This document shows positions 1 to 8,678 of a DNA stretch of 64,000 bases, in pieces. Position numbers and translations under genes: made by a program. The stretch spans positions 682,001 to 746,000 of the forward strand of contig NZ_CP118158.1 in the NCBI RefSeq assembly GCF_028747785.1, read 5' to 3'. The notes below the pieces were generated by a model. The model saw only the letters and a program-made list of their open reading frames with translations, made no database searches and was not told the origin of the DNA. Numbering within the stretch: position 1 is the stretch's first letter; every line of letters starts with the position of its first letter. The stretch comes from Halosimplex aquaticum. Its GTDB lineage: Archaea > Halobacteriota > Halobacteria > Halobacteriales > Haloarculaceae.

Positions 1-642
1 GCTGCCGGCGTTGACTGTCATGCCTTCTTCGGCGAGTCGCTCGCCGTACTCCGAGAACTCGTCGTAGAGGGCGTCGACGTCGAGTGCGTCGGGGTCGTCC
101 AGGTCGGCGACGTCGAGGCCGAAGACGTCCTCGACGAGGGCGCGCTTCTGCGGGACGGCGTACTCCAGGCGCTCGCGGAGGACGTCGGGGTCGAGCAGGT
201 CGCCGACGCGGACGCCGCGGCGGCCGGCCTTGTCCTCGTAGGTCGGGCCGATGCCGCGGCCGGTGGTCCCGATCTCGTCGTCGTCTTCGCTCTTGACTTC
301 CTCCTCGATGCCGTCGAGCAGGCGGTGGTACGGCAGGATGACGTGGGCGCGTTCGGCGACGCGCACGTCGGGGTCGAGGCCGCGCTCGCGGAGGGTGTCG
401 AGCTCCTCGAAGAGCGTTCGCGGGTTGACGACGCAGCCGTTGCCGAGGACGTTGACCTTGCCGCGGATCGCGCCGCTCGGGACGAGCGAGAGCTTGTACT
501 CCTCGCCCTCGTGGACGACGGTGTGGCCGGCGTTGTCGCCGCCCTGGTAGCGAACGACGACGTCGGCGTCGTCGCCGAAGACGTCGACGATGCCACCCTT
601 CCCCTCGTCGCCGAGCTGCGAACCGACGATGGTGACGGTCAT
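1..642 (-). CDS. purA: Adenylosuccinate synthetase, N-terminal 214 residues (gene runs off the left edge)
   Basis: Catalyses GTP-dependent ligation of aspartate to IMP, the first committed step to AMP, in the cytoplasm. The translation opens MTVTIVGSQLGDEGKG; the GDEGKG phosphate-binding loop is at residues 11-16 and GGDNAGH with the catalytic His is near residue 40, followed by GTTGRGIGP. All are signatures of the PurA family. The usual family Trp before GDEGKG is Leu here. The family is normally about 430-440 residues, so about half is outside the window. The ATG lies about 26 bp downstream of a TATA-like element on the minus strand, which suggests a leaderless mRNA. It is divergent from the small winged-helix gene at 933. 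Confidence 0.96.
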   Translation of the reverse strand, partial: MTVTIVGSQLGDEGKGGIVDVFGDDADVVVRYQGGDNAGHTVVHEGEEYKLSLVPSGAIRGKVNVLGNGCVVNPRTLFEELDTLRERGLDPDVRVAERAHVILPYHRLLDGIEEEVKSEDDDEIGTTGRGIGPTYEDKAGRRGVRVGDLLDPDVLRERLEYAVPQKRALVEDVFGLDVADLDDPDALDVDALYDEFSEYGERLAEEGMTVNAGS

Positions 643-663
643 ACACCCGAGATTTCGCCCACC

Positions 664-672
664 GGGGTAAAC
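664..672 (-). promoter_or_regulatory. Putative TATA box of purA
   Basis: Minus-strand GGTTTACCC is centred about 26 bp before the purA ATG, the spacing expected of a leaderless haloarchaeal promoter. It was recognised by position and composition only. Confidence 0.4.
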
Positions 673-899
673 CGATTACGGTCCATCGCCCGACCGCCCG
701 TCGTCCGCCGGCCACCGCCCGCCTCCCGATACCTGATTCACCCCGCACTCGTCCGCGCAATCACGCGCACGCGTCATCGGAATCGTTAACTGCTACCACG
801 GAGAACGTCCGGATCGTCATCGATCCGGCCGCGGTCCGAACGGAATACCGCTTGACGGCGGCGGTTTGTCGTCCGTCGATCCCCCTTTCGACAGCAACC

Positions 900-906
900 T
901 TTAAAA
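900..906 (+). promoter_or_regulatory. TATA box of the winged-helix gene
   Basis: TTTAAAA is the only AT-rich hexamer in the divergent purA intergenic region and lies about 30 bp before the ATG at 933. This supports the short start and a leaderless transcript. Confidence 0.55.
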
Positions 907-932
907 CCCTCAAACACAAGTTAACAATTGCC

Positions 933-1238
933 ATGATAGACAGACTTGAGAAGGAAGTAGACATGCTGGAGCGCCATCTGCAGGTGTTGCGGATGGTGAT
1001 ACAGAACGAGCCGATCGGGATCGTGAAGATGTCCAACGAGACGGGCTACCCGCACCACAAGGTGCGCTACTCGCTGCGCGTCCTCGAAGAGGAGAACCTG
1101 ATCGAGCCGTCCAGCCAGGGGGCCATCACGACGGAGCAGACGGGGGAGTTCGTCGAGGACCTCGACGGCAAGATCGACCACATCATCGAGAAGCTCGAAG
1201 GGATGAAGATCGAGGAAGCGGCCGAAGTCGAGAACTGA
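933..1238 (+). CDS. Small winged-helix DNA-binding protein
   Basis: A 101-residue protein. Residues 1-25 form an amphipathic helix (MIDRLEKEVDMLERHLQVL). A winged-helix core follows at about 25-75 (IVKMSNETGYPHHKVRYSLRVLEEENLIEPS reads as helix-turn-helix then wing), with an acidic helical tail. It is probably a local transcriptional regulator; the target is unknown. An upstream in-frame start at 852 would add 27 residues, but the TATA box at 900-906 lies inside that extension, so ATG 933 is preferred. It is divergent from purA and convergent with the long coiled-coil gene, its stop 30 bp from that gene's stop. Confidence 0.8.
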   Translation: MIDRLEKEVDMLERHLQVLRMVIQNEPIGIVKMSNETGYPHHKVRYSLRVLEEENLIEPSSQGAITTEQTGEFVEDLDGKIDHIIEKLEGMKIEEAAEVEN

Positions 1239-1268
1239 TTCTGCGACCGGCGATTTACGCTTCTGGCC

Positions 1269-4130
1269 TCACAGTTCCGGGACGGCCAGGTGGAACTTGT
1301 CTTCGCGCGCCTCGACGAGACAGAGGTGATACCCCTGTTTCCGGGAGAGCTTCACGAAGCTCTCGCGCTTGTCGCGGCTGAGCAGTCCGCCGCTGGTCGC
1401 CTCCGCGGCCGTCTCCAGCGCTTCCGGCTCGAAGAAGCTCGACGTCACGAGGAACGACGCCCCGAGCGTCTCCGTCGACTCGCCGACGTGCGAGGAGGCG
1501 GTGACCAGCGCGGACATCATGCTCTCGCTCGCGGCCTGCCGGGAGTCGTTCATGTTCGCGGTCAGCAGCGGGTTGCCCATCCGGTCGCGCATCACCACGT
1601 CGAACGACTCCTGGCTGCGGCGCTCCTGGCCGTCCTCGGTGTACTCCGTGGAGACGGTCCCGTTGAGCTCCGCGCGGTCGATCTTCGGGATGGCGTCGTA
1701 CAGCGCCTGTAGCTCGGCGACCTTCCCGGTGTCGCGGATCTCGTAGAGCAGGTCGTTGATGACCCAGGTGACGAACTGGAACTGGATGGTCTCGCGGAGG
1801 AACTCGTCGAAGGGGAGCCCGCCCACGGAGACGTTGTCGCGGTCGAACTGCGTGTGGTACTCCAGACCCAGGTTCTCCCCTACCTTCTCCCGGCTCGCGT
1901 CGCCCGCGTGGGCCGTCTCCAGGGTCGCCTTCCCCTTCGACTCGTAGCGGACGAACAGGTTCGTCTGGTCGAGCGCCTCGCCCGGGCTCATCCGGCGCTC
2001 GGCGTCCACCGCGTCGCCGAACTCGGCCTCGATCTCCTGCAGCTGCGATTCGAGTCGCTCGACCTCCGCTTCGAGTTCGTCGACCTCCCCGGCGAGGTCG
2101 TCGCGTTCGGCCTCTAGCTGGTCGCGCTCGGATTCGAGCGGGTCGAGCCGCGACCGGAGGTCGTCGCGCTCGCTCCGCACCGATTCGAGTTCGGCCCGGA
2201 GGTCGTCGCGCTCGGTCTCGGCGGCCGCCAGGTCCGCTTCGAGCCGTTCTATCTCCGCTTCGCGCTCCTCCAGTTCCGCCTCCAGGTCGGCTACCCGGTC
2301 GCTGGACGGCTGGGTTCCGGCATCTGCCGGTTGCGGCTCTTCGGCCGCCCGCTCCTGGCGAGCGTCCGTCCGTTCGGCGCCCGCGGGCTGGTCGCGACGG
2401 GTGGACCGGCCGTTCTGCCGCCCGGTCGCGGGCTCGGTCGGTCCGTTCGCGGAGCCGGCGGGTCGCTCCTCCGCCGACGCCGTCGTGGCGGTCGAAGCGT
2501 CGGTCGCGGGCGGCTCTTCGGCCGTCGGCGCGGGCGAGGGCGACGACTCCGATTCGGACCCGCGCGAGGTCGTCCGGGCCGGATCGAGCGACGGGATCGA
2601 GTGCGTGGCCAGTTGCTCCGGCGTTCCGGCGGACCCCGTTCCCGAGGCGCTGGTGTCTGGGCTCGGGGCCGACGCGGTCGACTCGTCGGCCCGCCCGGTC
2701 GACGCCGGCGTCCGGCTCGACGACCCGCCGGACGAGTCGGTCCGTTCCCTGCCCGCCTCTCGGTGCGACTCCGTCGACCGCGACGCGCTGCGGGACTCGC
2801 TTCGGTCGGAGCGGGGCCGCTCGGATTCCGCCGTCCGGTCGGTGCCGTCCGCTTCGGTCGTCCGCTCGGTACGGCTCGGTTCCGCCGTTCGGTCGGTCCG
2901 CTCGCTCGACGCCCCGTCCCCGGATCGGCTGGACAGCTCCGACTCGCGCGTTCGACTCGCTCGCTCCTCGCTCCGAGGGCGCTCGTCGCGGGCCGTCTCG
3001 GGTCCACTCGGCTCCTCGTGGTCGCGCCGCCGGCCCGACCCGGCGGGCTCGTCCTGGCGGCCGGTCGACGGTTCGGCCGGCTCTCCCTCGCGCGCGTCCG
3101 AACCGCTCTCCGTCGGGCCGGCCGGCGCGTCGTCGGCCGCGCCGCGGTCGTCGGTACGAGCGGGATCGCGACCGGTGTCTCGGTCGGTCGCATCGTCGAC
3201 GCCACGCGCGCTCGCCTCCGTCGGTTCTTCGTCCGCGGTGCTCCCCGCCGTCGTATCCGCTGACTCTCCGGCCGAATCCGTCACCGACGACGCCGCGCTC
3301 GACGATCCGGCCTCCGACGACGCGCTCTCGGCCATCTCCGCGGACGCGCTCGCGCCGGTCGACTGCGTCTCGGCCTCGCCGTCAGCCGCACTGGACCCGT
3401 CCGCGTCCGCGGTTCCCGCCGGGTCCGCGCCGGCCGCGTCGTCCGCCGTCGCGGCGCCCCCCTCGGCGCTTGCCGTCGCGTCCGCGTCGTCGCTCTCGTC
3501 CGTCGCGGGTTCCGTCGCACCGCTCGCGGCCGCGCCCCCGGCGGTCGCGTCCCCGGCGGTCGCGTCCGGTTCGACCGCGTCCTCGGACTCGACCTCCGGG
3601 ATCTCGACGGGTTCGATCTCCGCGGGTCGGACCTCGAAGATGCCCACCTCGTCGTCGGCGCGGTCGAACGCCTCGTCGTCGGTGAGCAGTTGGCTGGAGT
3701 TGCCGACCCACGCGACGGCCATCGAGCGGCCGCGGTGGTAGACGACGTAGTAGTCGCCGCTGAGTACGTTCTCGGACAGCTCGACGAAGCCGGTGAACCC
3801 CCCGTCGGCGAGCGTGTCGTCGACCTCCGTGAGCGGCGTGTCTTCCGAGTAGTACTTTGCGCGGACCTCGTCGTTGCGTTCCTGCATGAGCGCCAACAGC
3901 GGGAGCGCCGGCGACGGGGCCTCGTAGGCGGTGCCGGTCGCGTCCTCGAACGAGTCGATATCGCCGTCGAGGATCCCGACGACCGTTCCGTTGAGCATAC
4001 AGAGTTTCGCACCGCCGGCCTCGACGATCCCCGAGAACTCCCCCTCGGCGAGGTCGTGCAGGCCGCGATACCCGTCCCGGAACGGCGACGACTCCCACTC
4101 GTCGAACTGCTCCACAGCGCGCGTGGTCAT
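1269..4130 (-). CDS. Large low-complexity coiled-coil protein, haloarchaeal DUF7527 type
   Basis: A 953-residue protein in three parts. Residues 1-170 are a compact N-terminal domain (start MTTRAVEQFDEWESSPF). Residues about 175-640 are a Ser/Ala/Thr/Asp/Glu/Arg-rich unstructured linker packed with SE, TDR, ESRS and AT runs. Residues about 640-730 are a heptad coiled coil rich in ELE, ERD and LES. About 220 C-terminal residues form a globular domain that includes SEALETAAEATSGGLLSRDKR-like sequence. There is no signal peptide or transmembrane helix. Related haloarchaeal proteins are listed as DUF7527; the function is unknown. The low-complexity part gives long open frames on the other strand, which I regard as shadows. 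The domain name is from memory and was not searched. Confidence 0.8.
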   Translation of the reverse strand: MTTRAVEQFDEWESSPFRDGYRGLHDLAEGEFSGIVEAGGAKLCMLNGTVVGILDGDIDSFEDATGTAYEAPSPALPLLALMQERNDEVRAKYYSEDTPLTEVDDTLADGGFTGFVELSENVLSGDYYVVYHRGRSMAVAWVGNSSQLLTDDEAFDRADDEVGIFEVRPAEIEPVEIPEVESEDAVEPDATAGDATAGGAAASGATEPATDESDDADATASAEGGAATADDAAGADPAGTADADGSSAADGEAETQSTGASASAEMAESASSEAGSSSAASSVTDSAGESADTTAGSTADEEPTEASARGVDDATDRDTGRDPARTDDRGAADDAPAGPTESGSDAREGEPAEPSTGRQDEPAGSGRRRDHEEPSGPETARDERPRSEERASRTRESELSSRSGDGASSERTDRTAEPSRTERTTEADGTDRTAESERPRSDRSESRSASRSTESHREAGRERTDSSGGSSSRTPASTGRADESTASAPSPDTSASGTGSAGTPEQLATHSIPSLDPARTTSRGSESESSPSPAPTAEEPPATDASTATTASAEERPAGSANGPTEPATGRQNGRSTRRDQPAGAERTDARQERAAEEPQPADAGTQPSSDRVADLEAELEEREAEIERLEADLAAAETERDDLRAELESVRSERDDLRSRLDPLESERDQLEAERDDLAGEVDELEAEVERLESQLQEIEAEFGDAVDAERRMSPGEALDQTNLFVRYESKGKATLETAHAGDASREKVGENLGLEYHTQFDRDNVSVGGLPFDEFLRETIQFQFVTWVINDLLYEIRDTGKVAELQALYDAIPKIDRAELNGTVSTEYTEDGQERRSQESFDVVMRDRMGNPLLTANMNDSRQAASESMMSALVTASSHVGESTETLGASFLVTSSFFEPEALETAAEATSGGLLSRDKRESFVKLSRKQGYHLCLVEAREDKFHLAVPEL

Positions 4131-4260
4131 TGTCTACGACAAGCCCCATGCGAACCAAATACTTTGCGCCCACGGCCGGCGAGCGAGAGGGACCCGACGA
4201 CTGCCCGACGCCCACGACGAGTCCGGTGTGCATTTCACCCGTCGGGCCCAACGCCGGGGC

Positions 4261-4665
4261 ATGGAAGAGCAACCGGGACTGTCTGACCAGTATCGGACGG
4301 CCAGTCCGTGGCCGCTCCTCGTGGCCGTTGGGTTCGCCCTCTCGGAGGTGGGCGTCTTCCTCGGCGTGTTCCCCGTCGCGGTCGGCGGAGTCCTCCTGCT
4401 CGGTGCCAGCGTCGCCGGCATCCTCGCGGAGTCGGGCTACGCGCGGCGGCCCTGGCGCACGCTCGCCGCGCTCGGACTCGCCTTCACCGCCCTGGGAGCG
4501 GTCGTCGTCGCGACGCAGGTGTCGCCCTCGTCGGTCGACATCCTGGGCATCATCGCCGACCCGACCGGCATCACCGGTCGGGGCATGGCGGTCGCCGTCG
4601 CGGGAGTCATGCTGGTCGTCGCGGGCGGCGTCAGCCAGGCGGTCGGACGAAACCACGGTATCTGA
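4261..4665 (+). CDS. Cox-cluster membrane protein (DUF7541-like)
   Basis: A 134-residue protein with four predicted membrane helices (about residues 17-35, 38-57, 68-86 and 107-126) after a short cytoplasmic N-terminus MEEQPGLSDQYRTASPWP. This kind of small hydrophobic protein sits beside coxA in many haloarchaea and is annotated there only as cox cluster protein; no biochemical role is known to me. ATG 4261 was chosen over the longer frame beginning at 3931 because that extension runs antisense into the upstream gene and has no membrane or globular character. It is followed by the DUF6684-like gene and coxA on the same strand, so a role in oxidase assembly is an inference from context. Confidence 0.8.
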   Translation: MEEQPGLSDQYRTASPWPLLVAVGFALSEVGVFLGVFPVAVGGVLLLGASVAGILAESGYARRPWRTLAALGLAFTALGAVVVATQVSPSSVDILGIIADPTGITGRGMAVAVAGVMLVVAGGVSQAVGRNHGI

Positions 4666-4734
4666 CCGCGCGCGAGACCCGCCCCGCCGAGATCCGCCCG
4701 CGAGGTCGGCGCTCGCCGGCGCGAATCACCAATC

Positions 4735-4741
4735 TATTTAT
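4735..4741 (+). promoter_or_regulatory. TATA box before the DUF6684-like gene
   Basis: TATTTAT is centred about 27 bp before the ATG at 4765, as expected for leaderless transcription. It suggests the small gene has its own promoter rather than relying on the upstream gene. Confidence 0.5.
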
Positions 4742-4764
4742 CCGCGTCGCCGAACCCCTTACGT

Positions 4765-5022
4765 ATGACAGAGAAGGTCTTCGACCGCGAGACCCTGCTC
4801 GACCTGACGGTCAACTTCATCCCGCTCGGAATCCTGATCTTCTTCATCGGCGCGTTCGCCCTGTTCGCCCCGTGGGGCGTCGATCCGCTCATTTCGAGCC
4901 TCCAGTTCACCATCGTCGGCGGCACCGCCGTCCTGCTCATCATCCTGACCTACTACGCCGGCAAGGCGATCTCGACCGCCGAGATGGAGATGGAAGCCGA
5001 CCACGGTCACGACGCCGAATAG
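4765..5022 (+). CDS. Small two-helix cox-cluster membrane protein (DUF6684-like)
   Basis: An 85-residue protein with two membrane helices (about residues 17-38 and 47-67) and an acidic His-containing tail (ADHGHDAE). Homologues occur next to haem-copper oxidase genes in haloarchaea, and that genomic link is the main clue to function. It is probably an accessory or small subunit of the terminal oxidase, but this is inferred. Its own TATA box lies about 27 bp upstream, and 302 bp separate it from coxA. Confidence 0.82.
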   Translation: MTEKVFDRETLLDLTVNFIPLGILIFFIGAFALFAPWGVDPLISSLQFTIVGGTAVLLIILTYYAGKAISTAEMEMEADHGHDAE

Positions 5023-5324
5023 CCCTGACCGACGACGTCTCGTCTTCGCCGATTCCAGCCGGTTTCTCAGTCCGCTCATCTCCACTCTCCGTCCCCGCCG
5101 TCTGATCTCCGCGCTAACTGACTGGAACGCCCCAGCGCTACCTGTTCGACACTCCAGTGACACCCGTCCGAGACGCTCAGTGCTTACCGCTCGGGACTCG
5201 CGCCAGCGGCGGCGAAATCGTGCGTTTGATCCTCACGATCTTCTCCCCTTGACACGGTGACGCGAACGGATTCGGCGGAAGGGTTTCCTAACCATTCATA
5301 TGGTCCCAGTCCCGAGGTTCGAGT
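5023..5324. other. Intergenic region before coxA
   Basis: A 302-bp gap without a convincing gene. It holds a 6-bp inverted repeat ATCGTG/CACGAT (5217-5222 and 5234-5239) and, near the end, the AT-rich element ATTCATAT at about 5294-5301. That element is about 27 bp before the coxA ATG and is a likely TATA box. Nothing else was recognised. Confidence 0.5.
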
Positions 5325-7091
5325 ATGGCATCAGGGCAGCTCGTGCTAACGGTGTTGATGGGGGTCTTCCTCGTCGGCATCGCCGCTTTCCTCTCTCGTG
5401 TCGAAGACTGGCGCACGTACACACCGCTGGCGAGCGGTGGCGGCGGCTACGGCGAGGCCGGCGGCCACGTCCACCGCGAGAAACCGGCAGGTATCATCCG
5501 CTGGTTGACGACGGTCGACCACAAGGACATCGGCATCCTCTACGGCACCTTCGGCGTCATCGCGTTCGCCGTCGGCGGCATCATGGCCTTCCTCATCCGG
5601 ATGCAACTCGTCGTGCCGACCGGCGCCATCGTCGGCAACAGCTTCTACAACGCCATCATGACCAGCCACGGGATCACGATGCTGTTCCTGTTCGGGACGC
5701 CCATCATCGCGGCGTTCTCGAACTACTTCATCCCGCTGCTGATCGGCGCCGACGACATGGCGTTCCCGCGGATCAACGCCATCGCGTTCTGGCTGCTCCC
5801 GCCGGGCGCCCTGCTCATCTGGGCCGGGTTCTTCGTTCCGGGCCTGGAAGGCGCCCAGACCGCCTGGACGATGTACACGCCGCTGTCGGCCGAACAGACC
5901 AACGGCGGCGTCGACCTCATGCTGCTCGGTCTGCACCTGACCGGCGTCTCCGCGACGATGGGTGCGATCAACTTCATCGCGACCATCTTCACCGAGCGTG
6001 ACGACGACGTGACCTGGGCGAACCTCGACATCTTCTCGTGGACCATCCTCACCCAGTCGGCGCTCATCCTCTTCGCGTTCCCGCTGCTGGGTAGCGCGCT
6101 CGTCATGCTCCTGCTCGACCGCAACCTCGGCACGACGTTCTTCGTCACCGAGGGCGGCGGCCCCATCCTCTGGCAGCACCTGTTCTGGTTCTTCGGCCAC
6201 CCCGAAGTGTACATCCTCGTGCTCCCGCCGATGGGACTGGTGAGCTACATCCTGCCGCGGTTCGCCGGCCGGAAGCTGTTCGGGTTCAAGTTCGTCGTCT
6301 ACTCGACGCTGGCGATCGGCGTCCTGAGCTTCGGCGTCTGGGCCCATCACATGTTCACGACCGGCATCGACCCGCGGCTGCGCGCCTCGTTCATGGCGGT
6401 CTCGCTGGCGATCGCGATACCCTCGGCCGTCAAGACGTTCAACTGGATCACGACGATGTGGAACGGGCGCCTGCGCCTGACGACGCCGATGCTGTTCTGT
6501 ATCGGCTTCATCTCGAACTTCATCATCGGCGGCGTGACCGGCGTCTTCCTCGCCTCGGTCCCCGTCGACCAGGTCCTCCACGACACCTACTACGTCGTCG
6601 GCCACTTCCACTACATCGTGATGGGCGCCATCGGCTTCGCCGTCTTCGCCGGCCTCTACTACTGGTTCCCCATCTTCACGGGCCGGATGTACCAGCGCAC
6701 GCTGGGGAAGGCGCACTTCTGGCTGTCGATGGTCGGGACCAACATCACCTTCTTCGCGATGCTGTTCCTGGGCTACCTGGGCATGCCCCGCCGCTACGCG
6801 ACCTACGATTTCAACGAGGCCATCGCCCCGCTGGACATGGTGACGCTCACCCACCAGGCGGCCTCGCTCGGCGCCATCCTCCTGCTGGTCGGCCAGGTCA
6901 TCCTGGTCTGGAACCTCGTCACCTCGTGGCTCGACGCCCCGAAGGTCGAGGACCCCGACCCGTGGGACCTCAAGGACACCGGCCAGCACGGCCGCGAGTT
7001 CCAGTGGCACGAGCGCCGCACCGAGACCGCGCTCGCGGACGGCGGCGAAGTCGTCGACGACGCCGACGCCACCGAGCGCTCGGACGACTGA
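5325..7091 (+). CDS. coxA: Haem-copper terminal oxidase subunit I (aa3-type, A1 family)
   Basis: A 588-residue catalytic subunit that reduces O2 to water and pumps protons in the membrane. Residues 1-20 are an extra N-terminal helix; the canonical core starts at WLTTVDHKDIG. Visible signatures are the low-spin haem His in SHGITMLF, the CuB/Tyr motif in WFFGHPEVYI, the paired HH of the CuB site (HHMFTTG), and the two haem-ligand histidines in VGHFHYIV. The Glu in GHPEV and the Tyr two residues later mark the A1 subtype with D and K channels. The C-terminal tail is acidic and hydrophilic. No subunit II (coxB) or III gene lies within the window, so partners must be to the left or elsewhere. It probably has its own promoter just upstream. 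Confidence 0.97.
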   Translation: MASGQLVLTVLMGVFLVGIAAFLSRVEDWRTYTPLASGGGGYGEAGGHVHREKPAGIIRWLTTVDHKDIGILYGTFGVIAFAVGGIMAFLIRMQLVVPTGAIVGNSFYNAIMTSHGITMLFLFGTPIIAAFSNYFIPLLIGADDMAFPRINAIAFWLLPPGALLIWAGFFVPGLEGAQTAWTMYTPLSAEQTNGGVDLMLLGLHLTGVSATMGAINFIATIFTERDDDVTWANLDIFSWTILTQSALILFAFPLLGSALVMLLLDRNLGTTFFVTEGGGPILWQHLFWFFGHPEVYILVLPPMGLVSYILPRFAGRKLFGFKFVVYSTLAIGVLSFGVWAHHMFTTGIDPRLRASFMAVSLAIAIPSAVKTFNWITTMWNGRLRLTTPMLFCIGFISNFIIGGVTGVFLASVPVDQVLHDTYYVVGHFHYIVMGAIGFAVFAGLYYWFPIFTGRMYQRTLGKAHFWLSMVGTNITFFAMLFLGYLGMPRRYATYDFNEAIAPLDMVTLTHQAASLGAILLLVGQVILVWNLVTSWLDAPKVEDPDPWDLKDTGQHGREFQWHERRTETALADGGEVVDDADATERSDD

Positions 7092-7229
7092 CGACCCCGG
7101 CCCGATTCCGACGCGTTTCTCGCTGTACCCACACGTCTACTCTCCGGTGTCGCCGCTGTCCGGTGACCGGCGACGAAAACTGGCCGAGCGGCCGCTCGCG
7201 GTTCTGCGAGAGCGACCGGAAGCGAGCGG

Positions 7230-7346
7230 TTACCCCCCGATGACGAGCACGAAGGCGGAGACCGCCATGAGGACAGCGATGGCGGTGAGGACGAACAGGA
7301 GTAGTTCTTTCTCCGAGAAGCCGGAGTCGTCGTCGAAGTCGCTCAT
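7230..7346 (-). CDS. 38-residue single-helix membrane protein
   Basis: A very short gene between coxA and the next cox-cluster gene, on the opposite strand. It reads MSDFDDDSGFSEKELLLFVL, then a hydrophobic stretch rich in Ala/Val/Leu ending VIGG and TAA. The acidic cytoplasmic head (residues 1-14) and one clean membrane helix (about 15-36) resemble small accessory subunits of respiratory oxidases. The ATG has a reasonable upstream region shared divergently with the 7405 gene. Function is unknown. The codon pattern (G/C third positions), the clean topology and the location argue that it is real, but it could be spurious. Confidence 0.6.
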   Translation of the reverse strand: MSDFDDDSGFSEKELLLFVLTAIAVLMAVSAFVLVIGG

Positions 7347-7404
7347 ACCCGAGCTAACGGGCGTGATGTGAAAAGGCTAACCACCTGTGGGTCGAACTCC
7401 GACT

Positions 7405-7689
7405 GTGACAGCGAACACCGACAGCCCGCCGCTGGCCGAGCGGGTCGCGGGACCGCGCGTCGTGATCACGGTGTACCTCGCGGTGCTGGGCGTCGCCGGC
7501 GCGATGGGCGCGCTGCTCGGCTACGTCAACCCGGAGGGCATGGACCCGGAGCTGTTCTTCCTCGTCGACCTCCCGCCGACGCCGCTCGGGATGGCGACGT
7601 TCGGCGTCGTCACGGTCGGCGTCGTGTTGGGCGTCCTCTTGCTTGCTGTCCGGTACGTCTCGCAGTTCGACGACGACCGGGTCGAATAG
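7405..7689 (+). CDS. Cox-cluster membrane protein (DUF7520-like)
   Basis: A 94-residue protein with two membrane helices (about residues 16-37 and 57-82) separated by an acidic loop (YVNPEGMDPELFFLVDLPPTP). It is a haloarchaeal family found beside coxA, with unknown biochemical role; association with the terminal oxidase is inferred from neighbourhood. The GTG at 7405 (TANTDSPPLAERV) is preferred because AAAAGGCTAA at about 7372-7381 would place the transcription start close to it. A GTG at 7387 would add six residues. It ends at the left edge of the proposed rearrangement breakpoint. Confidence 0.75.
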   Translation: MTANTDSPPLAERVAGPRVVITVYLAVLGVAGAMGALLGYVNPEGMDPELFFLVDLPPTPLGMATFGVVTVGVVLGVLLLAVRYVSQFDDDRVE

Positions 7690-8016
7690 GGCCCCATCGC
7701 AGGGGCGACCCGGTCGTCGAGTGTCAGTGTCGAGAAGCTGGTGAGCGCCAGCGGTCGAGCCCGACCATTTCGACCCGGGCCGGACCATCTCGGCTCGGGG
7801 TAGTCGAGCGCGCGCGAGGCGCGCGAGGGGGTTCCGGGCGCCGGGAGAGCCCCGAGAGGGACCTGCGGCCGAACACGTCAGGTGTCGCCCGGGGGGTCGT
7901 GGGGGGCCAAGGGGGCGATTGCGTCGAATCGCTAACGGTTTCGGGCGCGTGAGCGGCCACGCGCGGGACGATACAGAAATCTTCAAAGGGCGTCCGGTAG
8001 GAGATTCGAGACAACG
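7690..8016. other. Intergenic region before nuoJ1; candidate inversion breakpoint
   Basis: A 327-bp gap with GC-rich imperfect repeats (GCGCGCGAGGCGCGCGAGGG around 7808-7827) and no convincing gene. A weak TATA-like CTTCAAA (7981-7987) and an AGGAG (7999-8003) precede the nuoJ1 ATG, so this stretch must now supply the promoter for the second half of the nuo genes. No target-site duplication, transposase remnant or tRNA was recognised. Confidence 0.5.
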
Positions 8017-8286
8017 ATGGCATTGCTCGAGTCAATCGCGTTTGCGCTGTTCGCCCTCGTGACAGTGGGGAGCAGCCTGGGCGTCGTGCTGGTGCGCGAC
8101 GTCTGGCACTCGGCGCTGATGCTCGGCGTCGCACTGCTGTCGGTCGCAGTGCACTACGTCATGCTTCAGGCCGAGTTCATCGCCGCGATGCAAATACTGG
8201 TGTACGTCGGTGGGGTGCTCGTCCTCATCACGTTCGCCGTCATGCTCACCGAGACAGATTCCCAGCCCGACGAGGTGGCAACATGA
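8017..8286 (+). CDS. nuoJ1: NADH-quinone oxidoreductase-like complex, subunit J1
   Basis: An 89-residue protein matching the N-terminal half of bacterial NuoJ, with three membrane helices. The strongly conserved segment around HYVMLQAEFIAAMQILVYVG carries the pi-bulge helix III and the LQAEF glutamate. Haloarchaea split nuoJ into two genes, and this is the first half. It is the first gene of the plus-strand nuoJ1-J2-K-L-M-N block and overlaps nuoJ2 by ATGA, so translation is coupled. The complex oxidises an electron donor that is probably not NADH, since no nuoE, F or G is present, and passes electrons to menaquinone while pumping protons. Confidence 0.95.
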   Translation: MALLESIAFALFALVTVGSSLGVVLVRDVWHSALMLGVALLSVAVHYVMLQAEFIAAMQILVYVGGVLVLITFAVMLTETDSQPDEVAT

Positions 8287-8678
8287 CCTCGCGTCCGCGG
8301 CTGGCGACCGACGTCAACTACGTCAACGGACTGGCCGCGCTGGCCCTGTTCGCCGTCTTCGCCTACGTCTTCATGACGAGCCAGCTCGGGCGGCCGGTCG
8401 GGTTCGGCGAGGGCAGCATCACCGCCAGCATCGGCTACGCGATGTTCGACATGCTCGACCAGGGAGCCTTCGAGGCCGAGAGCTTCCTGGTCGCCTTCGA
8501 GATCATCGACATCGTGCTCGTCGCCGCGCTAGTCGGCGCGGTCATGCTCGCTCGTCGCGAGGACGACGAGAGCGTCGTCTCGGCGCTCGCCGACGGGGGC
8601 CGCCGGATCGCGGGCCGCGGCGGCGACCGCGACCGCACGACCGAGTCGACCGACGCCGCGGACGGGGGTGACCACTGA
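8283..8678 (+). CDS. nuoJ2: Complex I-like subunit J2
   Basis: A 131-residue protein corresponding to the C-terminal half of NuoJ. It has one central membrane helix after the variable region (LAALALFAVFAYVFM) and the conserved last helix with FLVAFEIIDIVLVAALVGAVMLARRE, which matches the family pattern FE-x-S/I-x-LLLVAxxGA-xxLA. A hydrophilic tail of about 40 residues, rich in Arg and Asp, follows. The start overlaps nuoJ1 (ATGA) and the stop shares one base with the nuoK ATG (TGATG). Confidence 0.93.
   Translation: MTSRPRLATDVNYVNGLAALALFAVFAYVFMTSQLGRPVGFGEGSITASIGYAMFDMLDQGAFEAESFLVAFEIIDIVLVAALVGAVMLARREDDESVVSALADGGRRIAGRGGDRDRTTESTDAADGGDH

Noticed and set aside
852..932. 27-residue N-terminal extension of the winged-helix protein
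   Set aside because: The best TATA box lies inside the extension, so the mRNA would not include it.
2331..3263. Long plus-strand open frames antisense to the low-complexity linker
   Set aside because: They exist only because the sense gene uses Ser/Asp/Arg codons in GC-rich DNA. The translations are Arg/Gly-rich with no domain.
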